The notes below the pieces were generated by a model. It was not told the origin of the DNA. It saw nothing but the letters and a program-made list of their open reading frames with translations, and searched no databases. A DNA stretch of 64,000 nucleotides from Symbiodinium kawagutii (taxonomy: Eukaryota > Sar > Dinophyceae > Suessiales > Symbiodiniaceae): the NCBI GenBank assembly GCA_009767595.1, contig VSDK01010480.1:946855-1010854 (forward strand), given 5' to 3'. Of this stretch, positions 1 to 9,369 are shown piece after piece (position 1 is the first letter of the stretch; every line of letters starts with the position of its first letter). The position numbers and the translations under genes were made by a program.

Positions 1-1
1 A

Positions 2-3000
2 CTTTCGGTCACATTGCAACACCAGGAGGTGTTGCTGCCATTCCAAAACAAGAAATTCTTTCAGTGTTTCATACGGTGTAGTTAGCAGATTGAGTTGAAT
101 GACATTGTCAACCACCAAATCACCCTGAGCATTGCAAGAGAGCCCTACTCGCAGCAAATACTCACGTAACGCAGAGGCCGGGCCATGAACATGAAACTGT
201 CGTGACTCTCTGGAGAGAATGTGCAGGAAATCTTTGACCGTATCTGGTGAAGATTTGGCCAGAAATATCTTGGCTTGTTTCACAGATGCCAGAATGACAT
301 ACAGGAGAGGATCATACAAGTCACTATCCAAGATATGAAGGACAATGGCAGAGTTAACCGAGTGACTCGCTGAACCCAACACCGCATTTGCAATCTGAGT
401 GCGCAAGGATGTCAGTTGAGTCTGAGAGACCAGCTGCAGTTCACAACCGTAAAACGCCACAGGATATATACTGCTTTTGAGCATATGCAGTTTAGTGCTG
501 ATCCCCCATTTCTTCTTCTGCAGTCTCGCAAGCCTCTCCTTGGCAGATTGGAACCTGTCAAGCAATTTGCCCATAATTGTGCGAGAATTGTATGCAATTT
601 GACAACCCAAGTCACAGGCAGTGGCACGCACGTGGAAATGTTCCTGCGAGGTATGTGTTTGAAGCGCTCTCATCAAGGCATCAACTCCCTGACCATCGGA
701 AGACCACAACCAAGTCTTGTGCCAGTCGATTTGTAGTCCCATCCAGGCACAAAAATCAACCGTGAAACGGACAGCGGTGTCATGAACATGGTGGGGACCC
801 CACCACGTCCAATTATCGGCGTACCCGGAAGCATCTAAGCCCGGGGCAACTTCCAGCAATCCGCTAACCCAGGCCGTAGCAATCACGATCATACTGACAA
901 CACTAAATGCATCTCCTTCCGGAGCACCAGTAGTTGACCCAGTAGTTTCACTTGCATAACCATCAAGGTCCCAAAATCGTGACAAGGATTGCAAGGAATT
1001 GAACCAGAACTCCAAAAGGTCAGAAGGAAAACCCATAAGATGCATCAAAGCCAGTAACCTCCGTCGGTTAATCGTGTTGAAGCACTTGGTGAGATCCAGT
1101 GTTAGTCCTTGTATGGATCGATGAGTCGCCTTAGCAACCTCGAGGGCCCATTGTTGTGTAAACACGGCAGCATAAGCACCTCTGTGAGGGAGCAACCCCG
1201 TTACCTGACGAGGGATTGCTTCATGGAAATGCTGAACAAGAGCAGTGCATGTCACCCGTGACCAGATGCGATAGATGGTAGCAAGGATGGTGATGGGCCG
1301 GCTATCATGTGGTCCTATGGAAAGATGCTTCTTGGAGAGTGGCACTGTACGTGCAATCATCATCCAATCAGGGAATTCAGTCTGTCCAACCACCAACTTT
1401 CGCAGAACATCAATGGCCACCGATGGAAGTTGCTTCAGTTCAGAGAAAGCAATGCCATCAACTCCTGGTGACGAATGAGATTTCGATTGGCGTACTGCCT
1501 CAAGCCATGCCTCTAAGGTATGAGGGTTCTGCCAGTTGGTCCAATCAATTCGTGGTAAAGCATGCTGCAGTAAGGGTATTACTCTATCATCAACATCAAC
1601 AACATGGCTGAAGGCACTTGGGGCATCCCGCTGCCAGAATTGCTTCCAGTAGTCTGTTAACTGCATGCTGACAACTGCTGGTTCCATGTGATGCACTGTT
1701 TGGGTCACTCGAACACAATCTGGCAGAGCAGCTTGTTGCCACTGCTCCACTTGCAAAGAGTGCAAATCTTGACCTAACAACCGAACTGGAACCGAATCAA
1801 CAAAGATCTCATGGTGTGAGGTGTAGGCATTAGCTTTATCAAGGTATAATCGCACCACCTCATGTTCTTGAACAGGAATGGCCTCCTCATCCAAAAATGT
1901 TTGTGTGAAGCGAAAAGGTGGGAATCCGGGACCCTTGACCTCCGAGAAAGCCTTCTTGCTATGGCCATCCTTCACATCTGTTTGGTGTTGATACTTACGC
2001 AAGGCAGCCCTGAGATGGTGTTCTCTGTGGAGCTGATGATCTAGAGCAAATCGTAGATGTTGTTGCAGTTCACACAACCAGGCATGAGAGGGACAATATC
2101 GAGGGCAGGGGGCAAGTTCCGGAATGAGTTGAACCCACTGCACAAACGATCTACCCAGGACCAGCTGCTCACAAATGGTCTTCCACTCTGTTTCAAGTTG
2201 TGGCAACAATTGAGGTTTGACCGAACTCTTGACCACGCATCTGCTCAAAGATTCAATTCTCCTAACTTGTTTCACCAAACGTCTGCTCTGGAAAGTGATA
2301 GGTTCATCTTTAGGTGCAAAATCACCCGGTCTGGAGGCCTTGACCAGAGGCACAGGTGGGCACAACACTCGCTTGATAGGTTTGCATCTACCCTTACAAC
2401 GACGAGGCAGGCCCTGAGGCAATTGCAAGTGAGGTTGGGCAACAGCCTCCTCCTGCAAAGTAACATGTACCAACTTTTCAACCTGTTGTCCCCACTCCTG
2501 CAATGAAGCAGGTTCCGTCGTGAAGAAATGGTGTTGTTGCTCTACTGCACACAAGTCATCATGGTGAACGCCAAACTGCAACCACGTTTGGGGATATCGA
2601 ATCTTCGGAACATAATGACTGAGCTCTGGTACTCGTACATCAAAGAAAACCGGATCATGACTATCAAACATCCCCGTCTTATCAACCCGGATGTTGTGAA
2701 TCAAGGGAATCAGTGCTGGATGCAACAGTCCATTGTCCGGTCTGGTAGCCTCCTTACAAGTGCATGGCATCTGGGCACCATGGTGCTGTTCATACAACTG
2801 GTCCAAGGATGCATAGCCCAAGGCCTCTAGGTGGTTCCACACTTCCAACGTGGTGACATCAAGGTTGAAGTCACCAAGAAACATGGCAGGCAAAGGAAGT
2901 CGAGTGGATTGCTGAACCGCATGATGCATGAGTGAGTCTGTGAAAGCACGATGTCCCGGATTATTCGAAGCTTTGCCATAGATGACAAAAACTTGCACCC

Positions 3001-3688
3001 ACATGATACCAAGCTTGACCACGGTGGGGATAAGTCTGGCGTCAAACTCCCAATTCGGATGGTGCTCTCTCCATGGTTTGCGTGCAGGGAGAACAGTATG
3101 AACAGAAACCCCAGAGGCTTGACCCCTCTGAGTGACATCACCTGACAACTGATGATGATGCGCCCCGACCGGTGTAGACCATAATGACTTCATCTTGAGC
3201 TTCTGCAAAAACACACCAAAGCTACGCTGCACAAAGGAAGTGGCTGAGTTTTCTGCACAGCATATCACATGGGCTTGGCATGTTTGAATCAAGCTCTGGA
3301 AAACATGTTGTTTATTAGCAAGAGAAGTGGGGTTGACCAGCGAGAAACGAACCGCTGATCGCAGAGGACCTGGGTGGGCCGCCTCCCCGATTCTACATGC
3401 TCTCAAAGGCAATGGACGGTGCAAGTTCCCCCAAGGGAAGTGCTTCTGCATGGCAAAATCCTGATCTGGCATTGGAACATGGACAGCAACCTCAAATCTC
3501 CAAAGGCAAATTATCATGAGTCCTAAAAATACACAGGATCGAATGAGAAGGTGATAATGAACGAATGGGCAAAGATGAAGCATTCGATACTGCGCAAACC
3601 AAAAGATGATTGAGAAAAAGCTCTGGCCAGTCCTCAAAGAACGGCGATTCCCCCACATTCTCCCCTTCAAGCAGCAATAACCCAACAT
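2..3688 (-). CDS. LINE ORF2 protein: AP-like endonuclease and reverse transcriptase (partial, runs off the left edge)
   Basis: Hand translation gives 1229 codons without a stop from the first in-frame ATG after the ORF1 stop (3688) to the window edge; the frame is in fact open from 3742. Numbering from 3688: RIGEAAHPGP at ~99-108, a linker I associate with dinoflagellate LINEs; an endonuclease/exonuclease/phosphatase domain at ~110-370 with AENSAT and FLGDFNLD (GDFN ~272-275); a reverse transcriptase at ~740-1020 with DSRPITIL (~795), LDLTKCFNTI (catalytic Asp 865), GAPEGDAFS (~921) and YADNW (~956, in place of the usual F/YxDD). An RNase H domain, if present, would lie beyond the window. The protein would nick the target and copy the element RNA there. 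The true start is uncertain: 3688, 3658 or readthrough from ORF1. Confidence 0.93.
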   Translation of the reverse strand, partial: MLGYCCLKGRMWGNRRSLRTGQSFFSIIFWFAQYRMLHLCPFVHYHLLIRSCVFLGLMIICLWRFEVAVHVPMPDQDFAMQKHFPWGNLHRPLPLRACRIGEAAHPGPLRSAVRFSLVNPTSLANKQHVFQSLIQTCQAHVICCAENSATSFVQRSFGVFLQKLKMKSLWSTPVGAHHHQLSGDVTQRGQASGVSVHTVLPARKPWREHHPNWEFDARLIPTVVKLGIMWVQVFVIYGKASNNPGHRAFTDSLMHHAVQQSTRLPLPAMFLGDFNLDVTTLEVWNHLEALGYASLDQLYEQHHGAQMPCTCKEATRPDNGLLHPALIPLIHNIRVDKTGMFDSHDPVFFDVRVPELSHYVPKIRYPQTWLQFGVHHDDLCAVEQQHHFFTTEPASLQEWGQQVEKLVHVTLQEEAVAQPHLQLPQGLPRRCKGRCKPIKRVLCPPVPLVKASRPGDFAPKDEPITFQSRRLVKQVRRIESLSRCVVKSSVKPQLLPQLETEWKTICEQLVLGRSFVQWVQLIPELAPCPRYCPSHAWLCELQQHLRFALDHQLHREHHLRAALRKYQHQTDVKDGHSKKAFSEVKGPGFPPFRFTQTFLDEEAIPVQEHEVVRLYLDKANAYTSHHEIFVDSVPVRLLGQDLHSLQVEQWQQAALPDCVRVTQTVHHMEPAVVSMQLTDYWKQFWQRDAPSAFSHVVDVDDRVIPLLQHALPRIDWTNWQNPHTLEAWLEAVRQSKSHSSPGVDGIAFSELKQLPSVAIDVLRKLVVGQTEFPDWMMIARTVPLSKKHLSIGPHDSRPITILATIYRIWSRVTCTALVQHFHEAIPRQVTGLLPHRGAYAAVFTQQWALEVAKATHRSIQGLTLDLTKCFNTINRRRLLALMHLMGFPSDLLEFWFNSLQSLSRFWDLDGYASETTGSTTGAPEGDAFSVVSMIVIATAWVSGLLEVAPGLDASGYADNWTWWGPHHVHDTAVRFTVDFCAWMGLQIDWHKTWLWSSDGQGVDALMRALQTHTSQEHFHVRATACDLGCQIAYNSRTIMGKLLDRFQSAKERLARLQKKKWGISTKLHMLKSSIYPVAFYGCELQLVSQTQLTSLRTQIANAVLGSASHSVNSAIVLHILDSDLYDPLLYVILASVKQAKIFLAKSSPDTVKDFLHILSRESRQFHVHGPASALREYLLRVGLSCNAQGDLVVDNVIQLNLLTTPYETLKEFLVLEWQQHLLVLQCDRK

Positions 3689-3742
3689 ACTGGAAGAGGT
3701 TTTGAATGCGAAAAAGGTATCCCCTAGGCTCTGGATGGAGTG

Positions 3743-3746
3743 TCAT
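3743..3746 (-). other. ORF1/ORF2 junction: TGA stop overlapping an ATG (ATGA)
   Basis: On the minus strand ATGA places a start codon (3746-3744) over the ORF1 stop (3745-3743). That ATG opens only an 84-codon frame ending at 3492, while the frame of the endonuclease and reverse transcriptase is ORF1's own frame continued past the TGA. ORF2 could therefore be made by stop readthrough, by re-initiation at a downstream ATG such as 3688, or the TGA could be a private mutation (for example CGA to TGA). Confidence 0.85.
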
Positions 3747-6700
3747 TCCATCTTGCTATCTTGCTCTGCTTCACCGATGGATCGCTTGTCTGGTCTGGTG
3801 AGGAGCTGTTTCAAATCTGCCAACGTTGAGTTGAGCTGCTGACTTTGCTGACTGATAGTGTTCTGAAACGATGCTTCGAGATCGCTGCGCATCTGAGTCA
3901 TGGCTGTGTGCATGCGAAGGTCGCGTTGCTCAACCTGCTGCTCAACTTGCTGGAAACCCTGCTTGGTGTCTTGTTTGAGCTGATCCAATGCTTTCTCAAC
4001 TTGACTCAGCCGTTCCTCATGTGCAGAGAATTTCGCCTCAACTGGACCTGCTAAAGGCCTGGGAGCAGCCGAAGAAGCGGCAACCCCCGGTGTATTGGAC
4101 ACTCCCTGATATCCCTTCCATGGATCAGCACTCAACCATGGATCATCTGAACTGGTGGCCTTGGAAGCAGAAGGTCGCTGCGGTTTGGGACCAGCCAAAA
4201 TTGGATGAGCCTTTGGTGCATCTCGTTGGGTGATGGGATGGATCAACACTGGAGTCGAATTGAAAGTGTAGATGTTTTTCCCCGGTTGTGCAGGGGCTCC
4301 CACCATCCAGGCCCTGGGACCAAGGGCCTTCAAGGCACGAAACTCCCAAGAAATCGACTTGCTCCATTGATGCAACATCTCAGCAGTGGTACCGTACGGT
4401 AACGGTTGCACCCGGTACAACATTGTGGTGGCAATGTCAATGGGAAGTGGCCTGTCACCATGGATCTGCTTCCATGCTGCTGCAAAGTTGGCTTTTGAGT
4501 ATCTCAACCCCCAGCTCTTCTGTGATCTGACCAGGCCTTCACAGTGGGGTGTTTGCGTGGAGAGCGTGGTCAAGTGTGCTCTGTTGCCATCAACCCATAC
4601 CACCTTCCAGTCAGGAGACAACCTGCCTTCCGCAGTCTTCGGGACCATATACAGCTTGTTGAAGCCACTGTTACGAAGGACCTCATGGATGGACTCTTGT
4701 TTGATGGCACCGTGAAGTTGCAGCGACACCGCATGGTAGGGCACAGTGTGATCCTTCTGCGCACCTCTGACCGATTTGCCCCAAACTGATTCCAAGACTT
4801 GGTCATGTCCTTGTTTGGCCAGTAGGTTACGTACGAAAGGAATGGGTTGCTGGAGAATCTTATCCCATTCACCCTCCTGCCAGTCCTCCCTCCAAAGTGT
4901 CATCGCAACTGTGACGCAGTTGGCCTCGTGGATATGCGTCTCACTCGGGGTTGATTTGATGCTTTTCTCACCCAATTGACACAACGTCGTGGCCAAAATG
5001 ACTGCATTGCCTCTGGCATCTCGACAGGGCAGAGAAGCATGTGCTTGTTTCAATGAGCAAGGAAGTGTGTGTGTACCAATGATCGCCAGGCACAACTCAT
5101 CGTGAGACAACACCTTGTTTTCCCTGATCCAAGGCGTGGCCGTCTCCAGGTCAACCAACACAATGCCTGAACAGTTAGGCAAAAGCTCTGGAAGTTGCTG
5201 TGGATGAGTATTGTCCTCATTCAACAAGTATCCTGTGTCCAAGGTATAGTCCGAGGGGGAAGGTTGGACCACCTGCCGTTTGCGTGCACGAGTTGTCACA
5301 TCACCCTTGGCTGTCACCTGCGCTGCTTTGGAGACAAGGTTCTGTGGAACTTGCAGTGCTGAGTCTTTGCATAGCTGGATAATTTGGTCACACCTGGCCT
5401 TGCCCGAAGGCATGGCAACCAGCTGCGTGAGCTTCTTGAGCCCCACGGAAGAAAGTAAGGTTTCCACTGCTTTGGATGTCCAGTCCAGGGCAAATCCACT
5501 CTCCAACAACGTGGCAGCTACTGTGTTTTTTACATAAGTCCTTTGTTGGTCTTTTGCACCTGTCCCACCACAAAGGCCGAACACCAAATGCATGACGATG
5601 GATTGGTGTGGTGCCATGTCATGTACCTCCTGAATGGTGACTTCATGGAAAGTACGTCCCTTGCAGACCAATCGAACCATGCCCTCTCCCCGAAACGGAA
5701 GGTATGCCACATCCATCAGATTGACTAGGACACCAACTGTGGTCCCTGGATGAAGTAGCCCTTGCCAAATGATCTTCTTGCCCCATTTCAATGTGACTAC
5801 ATGTCCGTTCTCCGAAGCCATGGAATCCATAATGACCCTGGCGGCTGCAACAACCAGGATGGCTTCAATCACATGTGGTGGAAGGAGAAACCCTCCTGTG
5901 ATCGGCTTGAACACAACTTGAAGGCCTGAGGCAATTCGGGAGAAGTCCTTCTGCAGTCCCAGGTGAGCCAATGTATCATCCGGAATCATGGAGGACCAAA
6001 AATCACTCACAACCTGGCATGGAGTGTCATCCCCAGTGACTTCAAATCGCATGGTGCCTGTAGCAGGATCCCAAATGGCCGAAGATTCAGTCTGGTGAGA
6101 TGCAGCAAGGAGAAACATGGGATGGGTAGCCAATGTACCATGGTGCAACTTGCGATGGGTGAGGAAGGCTGATTCATTGCCTTTGTGATCATCCTCTACC
6201 ACCCCATACTCATCATACCAGTGGTCAACCTGAAAGTGATGGGCGAGATCAGCAAACTGTGACATCAATGGAGCAGCACCATTCAACTTGTACACTGTCA
6301 AAGCTTCGGCAGTCAGAATGGGGATGGCTTCGGTCGGGGCCACATTTACTCTCCCAATACCAATTCCTCGTGGGAAGTGCATGTGAAATGAACACCCCAT
6401 GTCATCTTGTGGAATAGATTCAGGTTGCATGGAGAGGCCGAAAGCCACATTCAACCAAGGCATGTCAATGCTCCCGGAAACCCACAAAAAGAAATGCTGG
6501 TCAGGAGCACACAGTTTGACTTTCAGCATCACTGGAAAATCACACGTGTCCATCACTGTGTCGGATGCTTCAGTTGCTTCAGTGCCCGTGGAAACCTGTG
6601 AACAAATGGGGTGATCAAACACTTTGAGAAGTTCACATCCATGGGCAACATCAACAAAGCCTCTGTCTGGGAACCACATCTGTCCATCAGGCAAAAATGA

Positions 6701-8422
6701 CCTTCCCACTATCTGCCTCAATTGGTCATGTGAACGCAACTGCTGCATGATGTGTGCATCATCACTGCGGAAATTGGAGGTGGAGTCAACGTACACTGTT
6801 CCAGTCGACCCCACAATGGACACCGTATTGCTGGCTTTCATGTTTTCTCTCAACATAGTCATGAAGATGTCCTCCACATTCACATGAGTGTGTGGTGCAA
6901 AACATTGCAGCATGTGAGTGAGCAGCAGCATCGCGTGTGGCTGCGAGATTTGGTTCCCCATGTGTGACCATGCAAGGTGACAATCTCGATCAACAAAGAT
7001 GCGATCAGTAACCAAGTGAATCATTGCCACTTCAGCAGGGTGAAAATACCTAAACATGGACGAGTCATGGGTACCCATCTGCAAGAAGTGACCCATGTAC
7101 CCTTTCTCACGGAGAGTGTCACCATCCAAGCGATGCTGAGCCCCATACATGGACATGAATGTGGCAGCAACCTGATCGGCACCTGTGGACCTCACTCGCA
7201 GGTTACCAACGGATGCAGGTGTGACAGCTTTGTGCTTGAGAAATGCAGGAAACATGTTTGGATCACAGGCGATGGCAATAACTTCGTCCGAAAGCTGCAT
7301 GAGTTCATGATCCGGACAAGGGTCCTGAAAGATTGCTCCAAGGGTCTGCGGTGACAACTGGGTGATGGTTGGCCACATCGTGAATCGCACATCCGGGAGG
7401 GTAGGCGCATGTTGTCTCACAGCTACAGCTAGCCACCTAGCCCTACGAGCCCCCCCAAAATCAGCAGAATCAACTACCCGATGCCACTTGAGCGTGTAAC
7501 CAATGTGCTTGAAACAAGCCACACAGTGCAATCGATGCTTGTGGGTGGAGAATCCCTGTACCTGCTCTACCAGAATCATGGTTGGTCGGAAGATTCGGGC
7601 AATGAGAATGCCAATAGGCAACAGCATGCCAATGTCACTGGAAAGTCCCTGGGCTCTTGCCGCCCCTGACCACGGTGGACAGGGAGCACTCAGTGTGAGT
7701 ACATCAATGCCCCACTGTCCAATGGCAGCCCACCAGCATTTGCTGTCCATATCCCCATGTAAGATCATGTTTTTCACTGCTCCATCAAACATGTGACGTG
7801 GTACTGGTTTGTAGGCATCTACAATAGGACACTCATGTGTCATGGCAAAAGAGGCAACCGCTTCCATGGAAGAATCAATGGCTATGGTGTGCAAAGAAGC
7901 ATGTTTGTGAAATCGTGTGCTCAGGAAGCGGGTCGCACAAGACCAGCCTCCAAATCCACCTGCAAAGGCTTCAAACACGTGAATGCCATCATGCTGCTGG
8001 GGATCACTGCGAATCCACACCGTGTCTGCATCACACATGAAATCAGCTCCATCCTGTCGCCAATCATGGAAACATTCTCTGGCATTGCAGAAGATCACTG
8101 TCTTCGGCTTGTCACTTTTGAGAGAGCCAAAATCTTCCTGTGAAGAAAAGGAAATGTACACCCGTTGACTTCGTACAGTGGCATCAGCATCCACTGAGAA
8201 AACTCCTCTGCGAAACATCTCAGCACTCCCCCCTTCCGGTCTAACCAGAAAAGCCGACAGTGACATGGGCCCCTGCAATGGTTCAAATCTGATATCAGTC
8301 ACCATGAGATTGATCCGATAGGAATGGCTGACCCCATTGGTTGCTCCATCATGCCCCAAGAAATCAAATTCCCGCAGCACTGTCATCAAACCTGGAGGTA
8401 TCTCTGCATTTGCGCATGTCAT
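3743..8422 (-). CDS. LINE ORF1 protein: C5-cytosine DNA methyltransferase fused to a coiled-coil retrotransposon protein
   Basis: 1559 codons. ATG at 8422 is preceded in frame by TGA at 8428-8426 (context TGA GCC ATG A), which fixes the start. Residues ~148-506 show the C5-methyltransferase motifs in order: I (FEAFAGGFGGW, 150-160, AdoMet binding), III (HGDMDS, ~222), IV (SAPCPPWSG, catalytic Cys248), VI (LVEQV, Glu286; usual form ENV), VIII (GARRAR, ~324-329, in place of QxRxR) and X (HMGNQIS, 487-493). No catalytic residue is obviously missing, so transfer of methyl groups to cytosine in DNA is plausible. Residues ~510-1100 match nothing I recognise. Around 1250-1420 there may be RRM-like folds of the kind seen in LINE ORF1 proteins (inference). 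Residues ~1464-1542 form a Gln-rich coiled coil, probably for oligomerisation. The stop TGA overlaps an ATG (ATGA), and ORF2 follows in the same frame. Confidence 0.95.
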   Translation of the reverse strand: MTCANAEIPPGLMTVLREFDFLGHDGATNGVSHSYRINLMVTDIRFEPLQGPMSLSAFLVRPEGGSAEMFRRGVFSVDADATVRSQRVYISFSSQEDFGSLKSDKPKTVIFCNARECFHDWRQDGADFMCDADTVWIRSDPQQHDGIHVFEAFAGGFGGWSCATRFLSTRFHKHASLHTIAIDSSMEAVASFAMTHECPIVDAYKPVPRHMFDGAVKNMILHGDMDSKCWWAAIGQWGIDVLTLSAPCPPWSGAARAQGLSSDIGMLLPIGILIARIFRPTMILVEQVQGFSTHKHRLHCVACFKHIGYTLKWHRVVDSADFGGARRARWLAVAVRQHAPTLPDVRFTMWPTITQLSPQTLGAIFQDPCPDHELMQLSDEVIAIACDPNMFPAFLKHKAVTPASVGNLRVRSTGADQVAATFMSMYGAQHRLDGDTLREKGYMGHFLQMGTHDSSMFRYFHPAEVAMIHLVTDRIFVDRDCHLAWSHMGNQISQPHAMLLLTHMLQCFAPHTHVNVEDIFMTMLRENMKASNTVSIVGSTGTVYVDSTSNFRSDDAHIMQQLRSHDQLRQIVGRSFLPDGQMWFPDRGFVDVAHGCELLKVFDHPICSQVSTGTEATEASDTVMDTCDFPVMLKVKLCAPDQHFFLWVSGSIDMPWLNVAFGLSMQPESIPQDDMGCSFHMHFPRGIGIGRVNVAPTEAIPILTAEALTVYKLNGAAPLMSQFADLAHHFQVDHWYDEYGVVEDDHKGNESAFLTHRKLHHGTLATHPMFLLAASHQTESSAIWDPATGTMRFEVTGDDTPCQVVSDFWSSMIPDDTLAHLGLQKDFSRIASGLQVVFKPITGGFLLPPHVIEAILVVAAARVIMDSMASENGHVVTLKWGKKIIWQGLLHPGTTVGVLVNLMDVAYLPFRGEGMVRLVCKGRTFHEVTIQEVHDMAPHQSIVMHLVFGLCGGTGAKDQQRTYVKNTVAATLLESGFALDWTSKAVETLLSSVGLKKLTQLVAMPSGKARCDQIIQLCKDSALQVPQNLVSKAAQVTAKGDVTTRARKRQVVQPSPSDYTLDTGYLLNEDNTHPQQLPELLPNCSGIVLVDLETATPWIRENKVLSHDELCLAIIGTHTLPCSLKQAHASLPCRDARGNAVILATTLCQLGEKSIKSTPSETHIHEANCVTVAMTLWREDWQEGEWDKILQQPIPFVRNLLAKQGHDQVLESVWGKSVRGAQKDHTVPYHAVSLQLHGAIKQESIHEVLRNSGFNKLYMVPKTAEGRLSPDWKVVWVDGNRAHLTTLSTQTPHCEGLVRSQKSWGLRYSKANFAAAWKQIHGDRPLPIDIATTMLYRVQPLPYGTTAEMLHQWSKSISWEFRALKALGPRAWMVGAPAQPGKNIYTFNSTPVLIHPITQRDAPKAHPILAGPKPQRPSASKATSSDDPWLSADPWKGYQGVSNTPGVAASSAAPRPLAGPVEAKFSAHEERLSQVEKALDQLKQDTKQGFQQVEQQVEQRDLRMHTAMTQMRSDLEASFQNTISQQSQQLNSTLADLKQLLTRPDKRSIGEAEQDSKME

Positions 8423-8649
8423 GGCTCAAACTTCGTACTCAATCTGTGAGCAACAAGGCCGCCTCCTGAAGGCAAACTTTGAGCCTAAACCTTGCTTGTC
8501 AACCAACCATGTGTTCATGATTACTAGGGGAAACAAAAAATGTGAATCAAACAAACCACCAACCAGCAATGGTTGATAACCAGCTGCAAATAATGGTTCC
8601 TTGATAATTCACTGATAAACAGGTGGTTCTTAATCCCCAGCTCCTTGAC

Positions 8650-8723
8650 CCGAACGCCCAGCGCTCTCCTGGCCATGTTTGGCCGTTCAGTGTCAGCGGT
8701 CAACATCTCCTGTCGCATAGCCG
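8650..8723 (-). CDS. Putative exon, possibly of the formin-like gene, next to the LINE
   Basis: A GC-rich island with acceptor CTGACAG and donor CGG|GTCAAG. The minus-strand frame begins AMRQEMLTADTERPNMARRA (2 nt plus 24 codons). It is the last coding-looking island before the LINE. Its phase does not directly match the 9271-9369 exon, so an exon may be missing between them or it may belong to another gene. Confidence 0.35.
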
Positions 8724-8805
8724 CTGTCAGCGATGGTGAACAGTGGTTGATCAATGGCTGTGGATGATAGTTGGTGAAATGATTGCGTTTGCCGTCCTAC
8801 AAGTT

Positions 8806-8884
8806 TCTAGCTAGCTAGCTAACTATCGATCTGTCTATCTGTCTATCTATCTATCTATTTATCCATCTGTACCTATCTATCTGA
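8806..8884. repeat. CTAG/CTAT(CTGT) tetranucleotide microsatellite
   Basis: Runs of CTAG followed by degenerate CTAT/CTGT units. Ordinary simple repeat in the intergenic or intronic gap between the LINE and the formin-like exons. Confidence 0.9.
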
Positions 8885-9270
8885 TAGTTGGGAGCACAGT
8901 TCAATGCAACCAGTTGGGAGCACAGTTTTTACTCTAGTTCTACTTCTTACCGTACTACTTATTCTTAGTCGTACTCGTACTGTTGGTTGGACGGTCAGAC
9001 CCATTGGTATGATACCCATACTTCTTACTGTATTACCCATTCTAGTTAGTCCCCCTAGTTGCTTAGACCGTTAGAGACCTATTGTTGCCAATACCCTTGT
9101 CAATCAATACCCATTCATACCCATTGCTGGTAATGCCCATTCATAGGGTAGGACCACCCATTGTTACCATTGTCGCTTACTAACCCATCGTTGGTTAGCC
9201 CCATATTCCTATTATCAGTTGCTGGTTGTCTGATCAATCACCCCCAGCTGGTTGGTCAAGTTCCGCGCAC
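8885..9270. other. Non-coding, no gene seen
   Basis: AT-rich degenerate text with repeated TACCCAT and GTTGG words. I see no coding-looking frame on either strand; probably intron of the formin-like gene. Confidence 0.5.
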
Positions 9271-9369
9271 TGCGGAAGCGTTCCGCGCCTTCAACAGCTC
9301 GGGGTCGAAGTTGATATCGGAGTTCAGACCGCTGAACACGGACTCCGCATGGGGCTCCTGCAGCGCTGC
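9271..9369 (-). CDS. Putative exon, formin-like FH2 start
   Basis: Acceptor ACCACCAAG|GCAGCG and donor TCCGCA|GTGCGC enclose exactly 33 codons in phase 0-0, including the stretch ESVFSGLNSDINFDPELLK. Acidic FDPELL-type sequence a short way after a KxIHW motif is what the beginning of a formin homology 2 domain looks like. The upstream exon ends in phase 0 with that KKIHW motif, so the two join in frame. Confidence 0.5.

Larger units (their letters stand above)
1..8524 (-). mobile_element. Non-LTR retrotransposon (LINE) carrying a DNA cytosine methyltransferase; left end outside the window
   Basis: The element reads on the minus strand: leader (at most ~100 bp above 8422), ORF1 (methyltransferase, coiled coil), one TGA, then ORF2 (endonuclease, reverse transcriptase) running off the left edge. 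The right limit is set below 8525, where a dispersed host repeat starts (also seen near 15115, 16152 and 26462). Neither the 3' tail nor target-site duplications can be seen. Both ORFs are open over more than 2780 codons apart from the TGA between them, so the copy is young or under selection. Dinoflagellate LINEs carrying methyltransferases have, to my knowledge, been reported (de Mendoza and colleagues, 2018), so the class is known; this copy's architecture is what I read here. Confidence 0.93.

Noticed and set aside
416-3145. Short frames in other registers, including a 149-codon plus frame at 2057-2506 and a 104-codon minus frame at 2827-3141
   Set aside because: They are shadows of ORF2, which is open through the same interval and carries the endonuclease and reverse-transcriptase motifs.
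3492-3746. 84-codon frame starting on the ATGA at the ORF1 stop
   Set aside because: No domain, and it ends before the endonuclease. The catalytic frame is a different one. Kept only as a possible short overlapping reading.
8420-8430. ATGGCTCAAA, reminiscent of the 3' end of the dinoflagellate spliced leader
   Set aside because: Only a few bases match, and it is antisense to the LINE transcript. No full or partial leader was recognised elsewhere.
3845-8576. Many plus-strand frames of 60-125 codons
   Set aside because: They lie antisense to ORF1 of the LINE, whose motifs and length leave no doubt about the coding strand.
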